Notes: generated by a model not told the origin, from the letters alone. Shown: positions 1 to 13,018, counted from the first letter of the stretch. The stretch is DNA of 64,000 nucleotides from Maea johnstoni (GCA_963942565.1 OZ012700.1:22528717-22592716); one strand, 5' to 3'. Translations and numbers: made by a program.

Positions 1-460
1 CCCCCGGAAACCTCAACATCAAAAAAGTACCGCCACTTGACAAAAATACATGATATGGATATGATACCTTTGAAACATGCTGTAAATAAAGATACACATA
101 ACTTTTGAAGCTTTAGGGGGAATATTTATAGATTGCAGAAAAATTGCAAATTGAGTTATTTCTGAGATATATGAACCAAATCCTGGGGGCAGGTTCACCT
201 AGAGACATGTGCGTCTACCTTGCATGGAAGGACAGTCTAGGCAAGACAGCTACTGTATAACTGGTTTATTTAGTGGGCATATTAATTCAGCTATAATAGC
301 GCACAGCAAATGTCACCTAAATTTGCTTCAGCTATATTATGACCTTAAGTGTAACTAAGACAATGGTTAAATGTTGCACAATAATGTTATACTGAAGCTA
401 CAGCACAAAATATTTGAGACTCCATATTGAAGTGTTATACAGTATTGATGCACCAGTTGC
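1..460. other. Intergenic, no gene seen
   Basis: AT-rich sequence with no convincing reading frame, RNA gene or repeat that I can match elsewhere in the window. It may be the outer part of the fossil element that follows. Confidence 0.4.
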
Positions 461-466
461 CTTGCT

Positions 467-1191
467 ATGGCAGACAGGACGCCACAATGTAAATGCCCCA
501 GACGTTTAGCTTATAGGACAGTGACTGCTAAACTCTCACAACTGAAGTTTACATTCAGCACACAAGGCATGCCCAACCAATGGAATCATACCTCAATCGA
601 TGGCTATCCGGTGATGTCATTCAAGGTGAATATTTATCTCCACCAAATGACAATAGAACAGAGTAAGAGACATTCTAGCCCAATGCAAGCTATACCTCTC
701 TTGCCGTTGAATTAAGGATAGTAGGCATGTATATTGATAGACAGCTAGAAAAAGTTTCAAAACCAGAGAAATGTTTCATGCTTGCTAGAGACTGTGCTCT
801 ATTTACACATGTTTTTGGTGAAGACAGGGCACATGATGTAGGCCAGTTACTCACCGAGGGGATGAAAATATTGCCCAAGTTTTATTCACCATACCTGGAG
901 TATGAATGTCTGAGGTTCCATCTAGACACATTAGCAAACAACGAGGGTGAACACCCCATAGCTTGCAGAGAGGGTGTGCAATAATAGTCAAAGATGCCCA
1001 ATTGCAATCAGGGGGTAATGTCTCTGCAGTACTGCAACATGTGGGTTGGACATCAGGGTGGTCGGCACACTACTACACAATCAAAACAAATTGACAAAAC
1101 AATGGGTGTAGCCTTAGCTATTGCCCAAGATGCATCCCTCACTGGCACAGGTTTTACTGATGTAACACAACTGGGTAAAGCATTCCTTTAG
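467..1191 (+). mobile_element. Fossil Crypton-type tyrosine recombinase fragment
   Basis: Protein fragments along this stretch resemble the tyrosine-recombinase (integrase-fold) proteins of Crypton-like elements known in marine invertebrates. There is a cysteine-containing N-terminal part (CKCPRRLA), a helical region ending near QAIPLLPLN, and the typical stretch LARDCALFTHVFGEDRAHDVGQ, in which GDR/GED-R-A-x-D-x-G is the family signature. A C-terminal piece follows. The copy is broken in a few places and looks old. Family placement rests on recalled protein patterns. A DIRS-type origin is less likely because no DIRS reverse transcriptase is nearby. Confidence 0.6.
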
Positions 1192-1384
1192 CATTTGGGG
1201 TCTGAAAAGCAGTAATGTGCATCTTTATACTTGATTATTATATACGTCACGTGAAGATTCTTGATTCTGATTGGTCAAGGGCCATGGATTAATTGTCATG
1301 ATTTCCTCACTACTTAGTGACAGGCTGTTGTGTGCTGCACAGCTCGTGATGGTGAAACTAGGTCAATGCTCGATTCGCATGCGT

Positions 1385-1919
1385 GGTACACATTGATACT
1401 TTCTGAATTCATTTTTTCTCAATTGCCTAGAATAAACACATTTGTTAAGGGTATGACTAATAATGACTTTATGATATGAAAGACTGAATGAAATAAATAC
1501 ATATGATTGATATGAAATATATGTTTTGTTGGTATTTATTAATAAAGAGGAGTTGAGGGGAACCCAGTGCAATAAATTGTAGGATACTGATGGTACACAT
1601 TGATACTTTCTGAATTCATTTTTTCTCAATTGCATAGAATAAACACATTTGTTAAGGGTATGACTAATAATGACTTTATGATATGAAAGACTGAATGAAA
1701 TAAATACATATGATTGATATGAAATATATGTTTTTTTGTTTTTTTTTAATAAAGAGGAGTTGCAGAGACATTTGATATGAAATATATGTTTTGTTGGTAT
1801 TTATTAATAAAGAGGAGTTGAGGGGAACCCAGTGTAATAAATTGTAGGGTACTGATGGTACACATTGATACATTCTGAATTCATTTTTTCTCAATTGCAT
1901 AGAATAAACACATTTGAAC
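1385..1919. repeat. Tandem ~206-bp units, left arm of an inverted pair
   Basis: A unit beginning near GGTACACATTGATACTTTC and ending near ATTGTAGGATACTGA occurs at 1385-1590. It recurs at 1591-1855 with about 60 bp of internal expansion, and a partial third unit runs to 1919. The same unit appears inverted at 2368-2673, so the two arrays flank a central 450-bp segment. The unit itself shows no coding potential. Confidence 0.8.
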
Positions 1920-1920
1920 C

Positions 1921-2157
1921 ATGAGAAGTATAGATATGTTAAAATATACATATTTTATCTTGCTCCACGACGAGGCTTCCCTGGTAGACCTACAAGTCCG
2001 CCTCCTCGACGAGAGAAAACTCAAGCGCTACCAGAGGAAAACATACAAGAATGTCCAGAGGAAGGTCTTCTTCATATGGGAGCGGTATGAGAATGGAGAG
2101 ATGGTAACCACTGAGGTACTGCGGGAATGTGCTGGCCTCTACACTCCATGCCTATAG
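1921..2157 (+). CDS. Unrecognised 78-aa open frame in the core of an inverted repeat
   Basis: I do not recognise this protein. The frame reads into the core between two inverted repeat arrays. From about 1961 on it is clearly richer in G and C than its surroundings, which suggests real coding ancestry. The predicted product is short and charged, with many Lys, Arg and Glu residues, and includes KRYQRKTYKNVQRKVFF. No signal peptide, membrane segment or catalytic motif is visible. The first residues (MRSIDMLKY) come from AT-rich repeat-like sequence, so the start is doubtful. It may be an exon piece carried by a transposon, or a host exon caught between repeats. Confidence 0.25.
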   Translation: MRSIDMLKYTYFILLHDEASLVDLQVRLLDERKLKRYQRKTYKNVQRKVFFIWERYENGEMVTTEVLRECAGLYTPCL

Positions 2158-2367
2158 CCTTTTTCAAGGCTCCATAAAGGTCTTTTTTAAGACCAGGAAA
2201 AGAAACCATATATATTTCATCAAATATAATGACTGTATTATGCTATAATCCTGAACTTACAGTCAAATGTTTACAAAATTCAGTTAGGAGTAATGTTTGC
2301 AGTTATGAGTTGTGCAAACATTAGTACCATGCCTTGCAATAGACAAAATACTGCATGAACAAAATAT
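2158..2367. other. Non-coding core of the inverted-repeat structure
   Basis: AT-rich sequence between the short open frame and the right repeat arm. Nothing else is visible. Confidence 0.4.
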
Positions 2368-2673
2368 ATCATTAATAAATACCAACTAAACATATATTTC
2401 TTATCAATCATATGTATTTATTTCATTCAGTCTTTCATATCATAAAGTCATTATTAGTCAAACCCTTAACAAATGTGTTTATTCTATGCAATTGAGAAAA
2501 AATGAATTCAGAAAGTATCAATGTGTACCATCAGTATCCTACAATTTATTGCACTGGGTTCCCCTCAACTCCTCTTTATTAATAAATACCAACAAAACAC
2601 ATATTTCATATCAATCATATGTATTTATTTCATTCAGTCTTTCATATCATAAAGTCATTATTAGTCAAACCCT
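2368..2673. repeat. Right arm of the inverted pair
   Basis: This is the reverse complement of the 1385-1919 units: a partial unit followed by a nearly whole one, matching closely over about 300 bp. The opposing orientation gives the ~1.3-kb block a transposon-like or foldback architecture. Confidence 0.8.
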
Positions 2674-2879
2674 AAACTTCAAATCCAAAGTGTACACTAC
2701 TCAGTAATGGAGGTTCTTGACAATTGTGAGCAGTGCAAACAAGGGTGACCCACTTTCCTTCCTAAAACCTCTATCATTAGTCCTAAAAGCACTCTTAAAG
2801 TGACTGAATTCATGTATGTTTTACCATTTCTTTATTTAAAATCTTTATTAATAATAACTTGCCTTATATCACCTTTTTA

Positions 2880-2985
2880 TGGAGTAGTGGGCCATAATGA
2901 CCAACTGGAGGGGGCCGTTGTGACCAGAAAACTGGCCGTTCAGGTAGTGGGCCGTTCGGGTAGTGGGCCATAACGACCTGATACC
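2880..2985. repeat. Short degenerate repeat (GTAGTGGGCC family)
   Basis: GTAGTGGGCCATAA-like words recur three times within about 100 bp, with GGGCCGTT variants between them. A related but complementary word cluster (TTATGGCCACCTACC) lies at 45370-45475. Confidence 0.5.
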
Positions 2986-2999
2986 TCTAAGCTAGAGTC

Positions 3000-3446
3000 T
3001 AACTGTGATGAGGCCAATATACAGCATTTACTAAACAACGGCCGGTACCACAGTTAGAGTTGCTTGAACTATTAAAGACTAATAAAAGTACAAATAAACA
3101 AATAAGGTTCAGTGCCTTGCTAATAAATAAGCACCTACACATGTAGATTGATTAAGAGGTGGTATCAATAAATGGAGTTTAAACGTTTTCTGATACAAAT
3201 TTTATTTGATAAAGGAAGTGAAACATCGATTAGACTCATTTGTTAATGTTTTCAGAAAATTCAAACTGAACATTTTCTCCTGTTATACGTGTTGGGACTT
3301 CTGTTGCACTCTGATGCGTCAATGCAACAGTTGGACATCCCTGTTATTGTAATTTGTAATTTTTTTACAAAAGAGTATTTATCCAAAATTTCTGGTGTTT
3401 GTCATTTTTCCCCTTTTGTGTTTTGTATTTTGTTCGGTATGGTAAA
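3000..3446. other. Intergenic, no gene seen
   Basis: AT-rich sequence without a supported reading frame or recognised repeat. Confidence 0.4.
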
Positions 3447-3589
3447 ACAAATATGACATCCCTGTGTGGTGTACAACAGGAATAACTCCCCCTCGAGAGG
3501 ATTGTCGCCCTTGGGCTACGCCCTCGGGCGACAATCCCCTCTCAGGGGAGTTATTCCTGTTGTACACCACACAGGGATGTCATATTTGT
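3447..3589. repeat. 143-bp near-perfect palindrome (hairpin element)
   Basis: The sequence starting ACAAATATGACATCCCTGTG is mirrored by its reverse complement ending at 3589. The arms are about 65 bp with very few mismatches and a short centre around the CCTTGGGCTACGCCCTCGGG stretch. The form is that of a small foldback MITE. A short reading frame on the minus strand is only a by-product of the palindrome. Confidence 0.85.
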
Positions 3590-3799
3590 ATAATATACAA
3601 TAGGGCTAATCCCATGATTAGGTTCTGTTGTCAATAAAATTTATCAAATCAAATCAATAGACATGAAAAGCTTGATAGGTGCAAATAAAGTTGTATGTAA
3701 CAATAAACACGACTGTCAGTCTTGTTTACACGCAGTCCCAATATAAGGTTTGGGGAAATATTGGAACTTTGTGAGCGAGGGGGTAACATGGATCTGACC

Positions 3800-4202
3800 T
3801 ATGGAGTGAACATCATTATTCTCCATATCTTAACAGAGCAGCATGGGCAAGTGTATGGTGTTAGTGCACTGAGGATACTGTCTTATCCTAAGTCAACACC
3901 ACCAGGCACAGGACAGGCAGCGATGAGTCAAGCACTTCAGTTACTGCACAGATTGGCATACTGGAGAGGTGAACACAGTTGCCGAACAAGTAAAACATGG
4001 AATTTGAGAGAATGATTATCCTGAGTGCATTTAATTAAAAATAAATAAATAAATAAAAAAAAGAAGCCCACCCTCCTCTCCCAGGGTCATGATGGATCCA
4101 TCATATACTGAACCATGTTGTTCACATCGTTATTCTCCATATCTTAACAGAGCAGCATGGTCAAGTGTATGGTGGTAGTGCACTGAGGATACTGTCTTAT
4201 GC
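3800..4202. repeat. Local duplication of a ~90-bp segment
   Basis: 3800-3893 and 4119-4202 are near copies, both containing CATATCTTAACAGAGCAGCA and the following GTGCACTGAGGATACTGTC. The second copy runs directly into zinc-finger debris, so the segment may once have flanked a zinc-finger gene end. Confidence 0.75.
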
Positions 4203-4470
4203 TGTTGTAGATAGGAGAATGTGGTAAATGTCTCATGGCAGAATTCACACTGAAAGGGTCTTTCCACAGTGTATGTTCTATCACAGGGTAAAACTATAGT
4301 TTTACCCTTTCCAGATATTTCATGTTTATTCTTCCTAGTTTCCAAATTGTTACACTTAAAGATATATACAATCAACAGCTGCTACCTATTAGTATAAGCT
4401 AATCTTTGATTGAATATCTATTATGATTACAGACATCATGTCATCTCCAGGGTGTGGTAGATGAATAATA
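4190..4470 (-). pseudogene. C2H2 zinc-finger relic (terminal finger)
   Basis: Read on the minus strand, this encodes VERPFQCEFCHETFTTFSYLQ followed by QH. That matches the last finger of the four zinc-finger genes in this window (F-T-T-x-x-x-LQQH). The second zinc-binding His is not in its proper place, and no finger array precedes it. 4225-4470 is nearly identical to 19614-19860, so the relic was itself copied. It is host-gene debris, not a gene. Confidence 0.75.
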
Positions 4471-4659
4471 ATTTCACGAATTTAGCAGATAACCTTGTTC
4501 TCACTTCTCCTCATGTGGGTAATTTACATAACTTCAGTTGTTATCACAGTGCATGTTATTTTTGTCTTCTATTAATATGACAATTTAAAGCAAATCTGTT
4601 AAATTAGATACTCTAAATGCATGTTAATTTGAAGCGATTGTGACTTGAAGAAGTGAATA

Positions 4660-4898
4660 TGAAACCAGCCGGTCAACCTGCATAGGCTAGCCTCAGAGAA
4701 TAGCCAAAAAGTCGTGCTCTGCGTATTTTGGCGCTCAGGTTTCTATTTGATGTAAATGAGACGAGAGTCCTGATTGGTCCCTGATCCCTCGTGACCTCAC
4801 GCTGATGCAGATCGGAGACCCCTGGTATGTCCAGCCCTTTACTATAGCGCATATAGTAATTAGTCTCTCGCTACATATCCTTTTTTCTTCTTTTAAGA
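4660..4898 (+). mobile_element. Diverged MITE with 6-bp-TSD relatives
   Basis: It matches the elements at 13774-14055 and, inverted, 32303-32590. The shared landmarks are GAAACCAGCCGGTCAACCTG, CTGATTGGTCC, the GCATATAGTAATT stretch and the TCTCGCTACATATCC end. This is the most diverged of the three copies; its CACGTG core is altered to CTCGTG. Ends are approximate. Confidence 0.65.
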
Positions 4899-4899
4899 G

Positions 4900-5540
4900 T
4901 GTGAGCAAGCCTGTGGGAGCCGTTTTAACAGCACATATTTTACTTTTCCCAGAGATAGCCTAAACATTCATAGTTGATTATGAGGAAAAGTGTGTCGTCT
5001 TTAATTGATATAAACATCTCAAATGACCCTATGATCACAAAGTAACACAATAAGCATACGATCCTAGAAACAAGATATATTTAATTTATTTCTTACACTA
5101 AATGTTATAGAAAAGTTTCTGTATGTAACGCTCATCAAAATCTCTTCAAAGGGTCTGTATTTTTGTTGTCCTACAGGGGCTTGATCATAAAGAAAATGTG
5201 TCAATTTTGGGTCCAAAAACAAGGTTTCGGAATAGATACACGGATTTCCTAAATAAATCACAATTGTTCAAACCCATTTAACCATTCAAAGTTGACAAAA
5301 CAACAATTATTAGACGATATCTAGTCACTGATGAAGATTGCCGTTGAGACTAGATTGGCATTGTCTCTGGTGCACCCTTAATCGGGATGCATCACTGAGT
5401 CGGAAGTGCAATTGATGATGGGAGAGGATGCCCCCCCCCCCTCCCCAATTGACCGATGCACTTTGATATAAAACGATGCACTTTCAGAATTGATAGATGC
5501 ACGTGCATCGATGCAAACTGGTGTGGATCCGCGCCTGTCT
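4900..5540. other. Intergenic, GATGCAC-rich patch
   Basis: No gene seen. 5385-5515 holds several GATGCAC/GTGCATC words and a C-run, which look like the worn remains of a repeat. Confidence 0.35.
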
Positions 5541-6150
5541 AGCTATTGAGTTAGCTAGACCAGTCAGCAAGTAAGCTTTCCATTCGAAACTCTGATTTCA
5601 AGCTCAAACATTGATTTGAAGCAAATTTGGTTATAATTTGGTTGTCCCAGTTGAACTGGGCAATCCATTTTCATGACCCCATCTGTTTATACCATATTCA
5701 AACTATTTCAGCCATCAAACATGTATTAAATTGCCACTTCTGATTGAATTATTTTTATCATTTTAAGCTATTATTTGGTTATTTCTGATATAGGGGTAGG
5801 CAGAAAAGAAAGTCCCATAAAATCACGCTCAGACTGAATTGCCACCGTGTTTAATATAACACTATCCAATGTGTTCAACAGACCCAGGGGCAGTTTTTGA
5901 ATATACACTAAACCAATGTTGACATGCATCTTGGGGTTGTGGCTGAGCTCAGAAAATAAGAGTAACTGCAAAAAACCATGGCCATAATTATATACTATGT
6001 ATAACATCTGGAGCTTCAGTTACGAAAAATGATTTTTCTATGAAGAAGTTCCATAAATCACTCGTTTTTGGCCATTTTCGGGTGAAAATGCCACCAATCT
6101 CGGAGTCCAAATGAGTTAAAGCAACGTTAACATGCTTCATTAGCATACCC
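5540..6150. repeat. Local duplication 1, uninterrupted copy
   Basis: This copy pairs with 20285-21493, sharing long stretches such as CTGGGCAATCCATTTTCATG and TTGGGGTTGTGGCTGAGCTC. Here the sequence is continuous, whereas the other copy is split by two insertions. This copy therefore records the empty sites (for example TGTGTTCAACAGACCC near 5870). No coding potential is evident. Confidence 0.85.
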
Positions 6151-6204
6151 GTCAAGTCTCCTGTTTTTAACAGGAGTCTTCTGTTTTTTGGACTTCATTT
6201 TACC

Positions 6205-6355
6205 TGCCTCCTGGGGCCTATTTCACGAAAGTCGGATAATGGGTTAGCTAGCTAAACTTTTAGCTAGCTAAGTTTATCCTAGATCTTTCTTATCCTGTAA
6301 AACCGGTTTCACGAAGAAAAAGTTAGCTAGCTAAACTTAGCCAGCATGTTTTTCT
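6205..6355. repeat. Harbinger-like terminal fragment
   Basis: GGGGCCTATTTCACGAAAG and the later CCGGTTTCACGAAG resemble the GGGCCAATTTCATTAAG end of the neighbouring Harbinger element. Repeats of TTAGCTAGCTAAACTT lie between them. It is probably a small non-autonomous relative; the ends are not firmly placed. Confidence 0.4.
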
Positions 6356-6740
6356 CCTGTTTTTTAATTGTCTCCTGTTTTTCTCCTGTTTTTCTAGAAA
6401 ACCTGTTTTTCCTCAAGTTCAGCCCAGATCTACTTAAACTCATAGGGCCAATTTCATTAAGGTGAGATAAACCCACCCAACTTAGACTAGGTGTCAACTC
6501 TGATACCTGGTTCGGCTGTGACCTAGTCTAGAAGTTAGGCTATGCCTAACTTTAGTCCAATTTCATCAAACGAGTTAGTACCAGGTAACAAGCAAACCTG
6601 GTCACAACTATCTAGGTCAGTGGCCTAAGTGTTATTTCTGGCAGGGACAGGTTCTGTGGTCAGTAGAACAATAGCTTTAAGTACAGGTGCCCTCCATGAA
6701 CTGAAGGTCGCTGTCAATCTTGTATTGACACTTAACAAGC

Positions 6741-8009
6741 ATGGCAGCAAAAACTGACAGATCTGCTAACTTTTCAGAGGAGGAAAAGTTTTTACTTGTT
6801 TCACTCATCGATAAATATCCTTGTTTGCATGATCTGAAGAGCACTGACTATTCAACCATTCAAATGAAGGTGAATGCATGGATTGCAATCACTGAAAAAT
6901 TTAACTCATCTAGCCCTCACCAGAAACAACGGGATATGAAGTCACTGAAGGCTTTATGGAAAAGGTTGAAAATGAAAGCCAGAAAAGAAATAGCGCAGTT
7001 CAGAAGGGCGTCTACCAAAACAGGCGGCGGAAAAAGACCGAAAGAACCAAGTGATCTCTACATCCAAGTATACGACCTCATGAATGAGGATGAAACTACA
7101 ATGGTTAATGCCTTCGATGACGTTGCAGAAGACGATCACAGGTAAATAATATTTTTCTATCATATGTTTGTGCAAATAACAGGTTATAGGTATAAAAAAA
7201 AAAGTTATTGTGATGGCAATGTCAGTTATTTGATTAAGCTAATTATTTTTTCTCAAATTGCTTGCATACTTGAAAAATAAACCTATTTTGAACTACCTAG
7301 TCACTGATAATGAAAGTATTAAGTTAGAAATTCATAGTAATTTTCAAATACCTTTGGCATTAATCAAACATAAAAGCCCCATTAAAGATGTCCACGATTT
7401 TCATTTTTATAATTTTCAATTTAATGCCTGACTCAATCATCAAGTTGCCATATTAGCTCTTAATCATGGGGAATAAATGACTTAATAAATGTGAGAACTA
7501 AATATATGTAGTAAGAAAAACAAACAAAGCAGCTCAATTTATTCTATTCGTTTATTTTTCTCAGAATTTCAGATGCCTCCAAAATCGATTCGGCCCAGAC
7601 AATAGATATCCTGGATTTAATGGATTCTCCCTCTACAAGCTATGAATGTGCTGGCCAGCCAACATTCCAAATCATGGATGAAGACAGCATTCCACCTCTT
7701 CCCCTCTCGCCACCACCACCATCACCTTCACCTCCATCACTGCCTCCATCAAGCCCTCAAATCTCAGACAGGGAATACGAATCACGCCCTTCCAAAAAAC
7801 AGAAGAAAAATCACAATGATGTCAGGGCAGATGAAGCTCTCATAAACATGAGGGCTAAGGAGCATGAAAAACATATGGAAAACTTGCATCTGAAAAATAA
7901 AATCCTTAAGCAAAAACTAAAGAATTTGGAGGCAGAGTATGAAATCATTGACATGAAAAGAGCAGTGTTAGCCCTACAGGGTAAAGAGTTATTGCAAAAA
8001 TCAACTTAA
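6741..8009 (+). CDS. Harbinger Myb/SANT-like DNA-binding protein (2 exons)
   Basis: This is the accessory DNA-binding protein of the transposon. In studied Harbingers the Myb-like partner binds the element ends and helps bring the transposase into the nucleus. Exon 1 is 6741-7141 and exon 2 is 7565-8009, joined by a GT (CACAG|GTAAAT) and a T-rich CAG acceptor. The split codon keeps the frame through ISDASKIDSAQ. The predicted protein is 281 aa. Residues 1-110 are a trihelix/Myb-like domain (FSEEEKFLLVSLIDKY; LKALWKRLK). Residues 175-199 are proline-rich, 208-215 form a basic KKQKK patch, and 223-270 look like a coiled coil. The start codon was chosen as the first ATG before the domain. The splice junction is predicted from sequence only. 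Confidence 0.85.
7142..7564 (+). other. Predicted intron of the Myb-like gene
   Basis: It begins GTAAATAATA and ends TTTATTTTTCTCAG. It is AT-rich and carries no other feature. Confidence 0.8.
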
Positions 8010-8076
8010 AATGTGATATGATATTAATTTCAATATTTGAGTAGTTGGCATTTTTATGGTAAAACCATAACTTTAA

Positions 8077-8298
8077 CCCATTAACACTCAGAGCAGCCAA
8101 AAGAGGCCTGACGATTTTGGAAATATTATACTTACAAAAGCATTTTATTGAAAACATTTGAAGGAGAAATGTTTATCAGAAGCCAAACAACAACTCTCCT
8201 TCAAATATTTTGTGAACTTTAGCATCATTCAAAAGTTATTTTCTAAAGTAAGAGAGAAGCAGACGGTACCTTCGAGAGAAACTCTGAGTGTTAATGGG
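8077..8298. mobile_element. piggyBac-like MITE (TTAA; CCCATTAACACTCAGAG ends)
   Basis: A 222-bp element flanked by TTAA on both sides, with terminal inverted repeats CCCATTAACACTCAGAG. The TTAA target and CCC start fit the piggyBac superfamily. It is related to 9196-9411, 51811-52015 and the diverged 50692-50899. It lies just downstream of the Myb-like gene inside the Harbinger element, so it inserted later. Confidence 0.85.
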
Positions 8299-8689
8299 TT
8301 AACATAACTAATAGATCTTTGATTTTATTCATCAATGGTATGTTTCTTTGAAAATTTGCTTATATCCTTTTTATTAATATGGATTTCATTTTAGCGTGAG
8401 AGGAACATTATCAAAGTTTTGGAAGTGTTTGAAAGATAAAGTGGAGGGTGCTGTAAAAAGGGGTCTGTGCGTTTGTTGGGACAACTACGGTATATCTAGC
8501 AGATTACGGCTGCAGGGTAGAAGCAGCTAAGCACTTCAGCCAGCTCTTTCGCTAGGGTATCTCAACACAGCTGTCTACAACATATTTTGATTATGATAAG
8601 GTGAATTTGTAAACTTTGCTTCTTTAAGAATTGGGAATAAGCCATTTATTTGATATTTTAAAGTTTCTTTTTAAACGTTGCTTTTTTTT

Positions 8690-8840
8690 AAATTGTTGCT
8701 TTGACAGCAACACCTCAGTGCAGGTTCGAATCCTGGACAGGGCATGTGAGAAACCTGCCAGTGACTTGGGGTTTAGGGATGTTTTTCGCCAGGTACTCCG
8801 GTTTCCTGCTTCAGTTACAACTGGTTAGTCATAACTTAGC
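8690..8840 (+). mobile_element. tRNA-derived SINE
   Basis: A Pol III B-box (GGTTCGAATCC) is followed by GGCATGTGAGAAACCTGCCA, then GTGACTTGGGGTTTAGG and GCCAGGTACTCCGGTTTCCT. The same order occurs inverted at 44925-45075. The last segment resembles a SINE central domain widespread in marine invertebrates (from memory). The A-box part is worn, so this copy may be truncated. It is inserted between the two Harbinger genes. Confidence 0.72.
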
Positions 8841-9195
8841 TGCAATATGGTGGAAAAAAATGCCAAAAGGAAATAATTTGAAATTGACACAGCCAGCAGG
8901 GGTAACAAAAACTAAATTCTTTATTCATAGGTTGTGGAAAAATATTATCAAAATGTTATATGAAAACAAAAAATAATAGATAATTTGCTAAGCAAAGGTT
9001 ATCATTCCACAAACAGTAACAAATTTTAGACGATGTATTGTGTTGACATGACGTGGTTAAGGAAAGTATAATTTCCAAAAAAAGTTACATCTGATCCAAA
9101 TATTGTGGATATGTTAACCTATTGAACATTAAGCAAGGTATTTGTAATTTGTACGTAGAATATTATTTGTATGCTTCAGATGTAAATTGGTTTAA

Positions 9196-9411
9196 CCCAT
9201 TGACACTCAGTTTCACTAGAAGGTACTGCTACTTTCATATTTTTGAAAATAACTTGTGAATAAAGCAAAATTTCATAAAATATTTGAAGGAGAGTTGTTG
9301 CTTACCTCTTGATCAACATTCCTCCTTTGATTGTTTTCAAGAAAATACTTTTGTAAGTAAAATATTTCCAAATTTGTCAGGCCTCTTTTGGCCGCTCTGA
9401 GTGTTAATGGG
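9196..9411. mobile_element. piggyBac-like MITE, second copy in the Harbinger element
   Basis: Flanked by TTAA (9192-9195 and 9412-9415), with CCCATTGACACTCAG at one end and CTGAGTGTTAATGGG at the other. Relative to the copy at 8077-8298 it lies in the opposite orientation. It ends about 30 bp from the last coding exon of the transposase. Confidence 0.85.
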
Positions 9412-9443
9412 TTAATATTAAAAATCCACATCATTTCCCTTAC

Positions 9444-11389
<1,946 letters not shown>

Positions 11390-11570
11390 TGGAAACTAAA
11401 CCACCCCTCCCCTGGTCTAAAGTTAGTCCCATAATTGTGACCTGGTTCAACTTTAGACCAGGTACTAAATGCTTAATGAAATTGGCCTAACTTTGATACC
11501 TGGTCTATCTCCAAGTTGTGACCTGGTTCAACTTTAAACCAGGTATCAAGTGGCTTAATGAAATTGGCCC

Positions 11571-12929
11571 ATACAGCTTAGCATGTAACTCAGCTCTTCT
11601 AGCCTGCCTAAACAATACTCAGTTGACCTAATTGAACCCAGCTTGCCCAAAAGTTGCAATTAGCCTAGATAACCATTCCTATTTTTAGCAGCAGATATGT
11701 TTTAATTGATATTAAGCTGAATTTTAAGAGGTAGAAAGAGGTGCATGCTGGTCTAGCATCATAACATTAAGAAAAAAATCCAGGTAATGTAACCTGTTTA
11801 AAGTGAAAAAAGGAATAGGTTTCATGAAATTCATGGACTGACAGGAATAATACCGAGCGAAGATCGGATAATGGTAATGCGCGAGATACCTCATTGTTGT
11901 CAGTAGGACGATGGCCTTAAATTTCCATCGATCAATTTATGGTACGTCCCGGTCCCGCTGTTAAAAAGGAAGTGACATCAGGCGGAGTCGCGTGAAGTGG
12001 TTAAACACTGAGCTTTGTTATGCCCATTCCCAGGCCCAGCTCAATGTCCTACAACATATGAACTATGGATATGTTTTAACGACCCAAGGTTGCGGACAAA
12101 GAAGAGAAATATACGCGTTTTATCGTGAAGCCTATACACTAATTCAACAATGGTAATGTGCGTGTGTTGTGACGTGCAGCGTTCATTTTCCTTAGAAACT
12201 GGCGCCAAATAGCGAATGTGATACAAGCGCGCCACGCATCATTAACTACATAGTTCGCAATACATGCTGCGCGTGGGGGGGGGGGGGGGGGGGGTATTGT
12301 GGGGCTCTCAGGTACAGAGGGGGCCGCACCCTCCTTACGTATTTCGCGGAAGAAGGGGTCTTTTTTAAGACCTCTGAATGTCCGTGATTTTGTATAAAAA
12401 GGGTATTTTTTTGTAACCAGGTACGAAGTATTGGGGGTGAAAATCCCCTAACAATCCAGGAAATATATGTGGCTCTCACGCCGAGTGACTTCCCGAAGTG
12501 ACGTGGGCTTCCGAGTCTGCTGCCGCAAACTGAACAGGCAGAGGATTATAAAATCTTAAGTTAAAATACGTGTTCCCGTTCATCCAATGTCATTGTTTTG
12601 ATAAAAGAAGGTGTGTTTTTATACTGGAAAAAGTCAGCGTTTTAAAAAAATAAGGATGCTTTTTTGGCCAGAAATCAGTGCTTTAGGCCTTAGGGGTATC
12701 TTTAAATTTTGATAACTAGCGTTAATGTACCCCCCTAAATACCAAATCCCCCCCCCCGCCAGGACATGCTGGCACTACGGGTAGAAAATTGCAGCTATGT
12801 TATTGTTAAGAGCTTCGCTCGTCGTCGAGGCCATGCCTCATCATGTTAAATATGGTCATGTTAAAATTGATTTGTTGTTATTATGTCCATCTGTTTGCTG
12901 CAGAGAGTTGAGAGTATTGGCACTACATT
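11571..12929. other. Intergenic, low-complexity patches
   Basis: No gene is supported. A G-run of about 20 lies at 12276-12294 and a C-run near 12750. The 12300-12480 stretch is relatively GC-rich but has no recognisable protein. Confidence 0.4.
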
Positions 12930-13018
12930 AGGTAGGAGCCACCTGGTGGGACGTTGGTAAATTATATATACAGGTGCGGCACCTGGTGGGAAGTTGGTAA
13001 ACTAACATATATGGTAGC
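12930..13018. repeat. Two-copy tandem repeat
   Basis: CACCTGGTGGGACGTTGGTAA and its near copy CACCTGGTGGGAAGTTGGTAA are spaced about 43 bp apart, each followed by an ATATATA patch. Confidence 0.7.

Noticed and set aside
3722-4015. 97-aa frame downstream of the palindrome
   Set aside because: Half of it lies in a locally duplicated non-coding segment (3800-3893), and the frame is not kept in the second copy.
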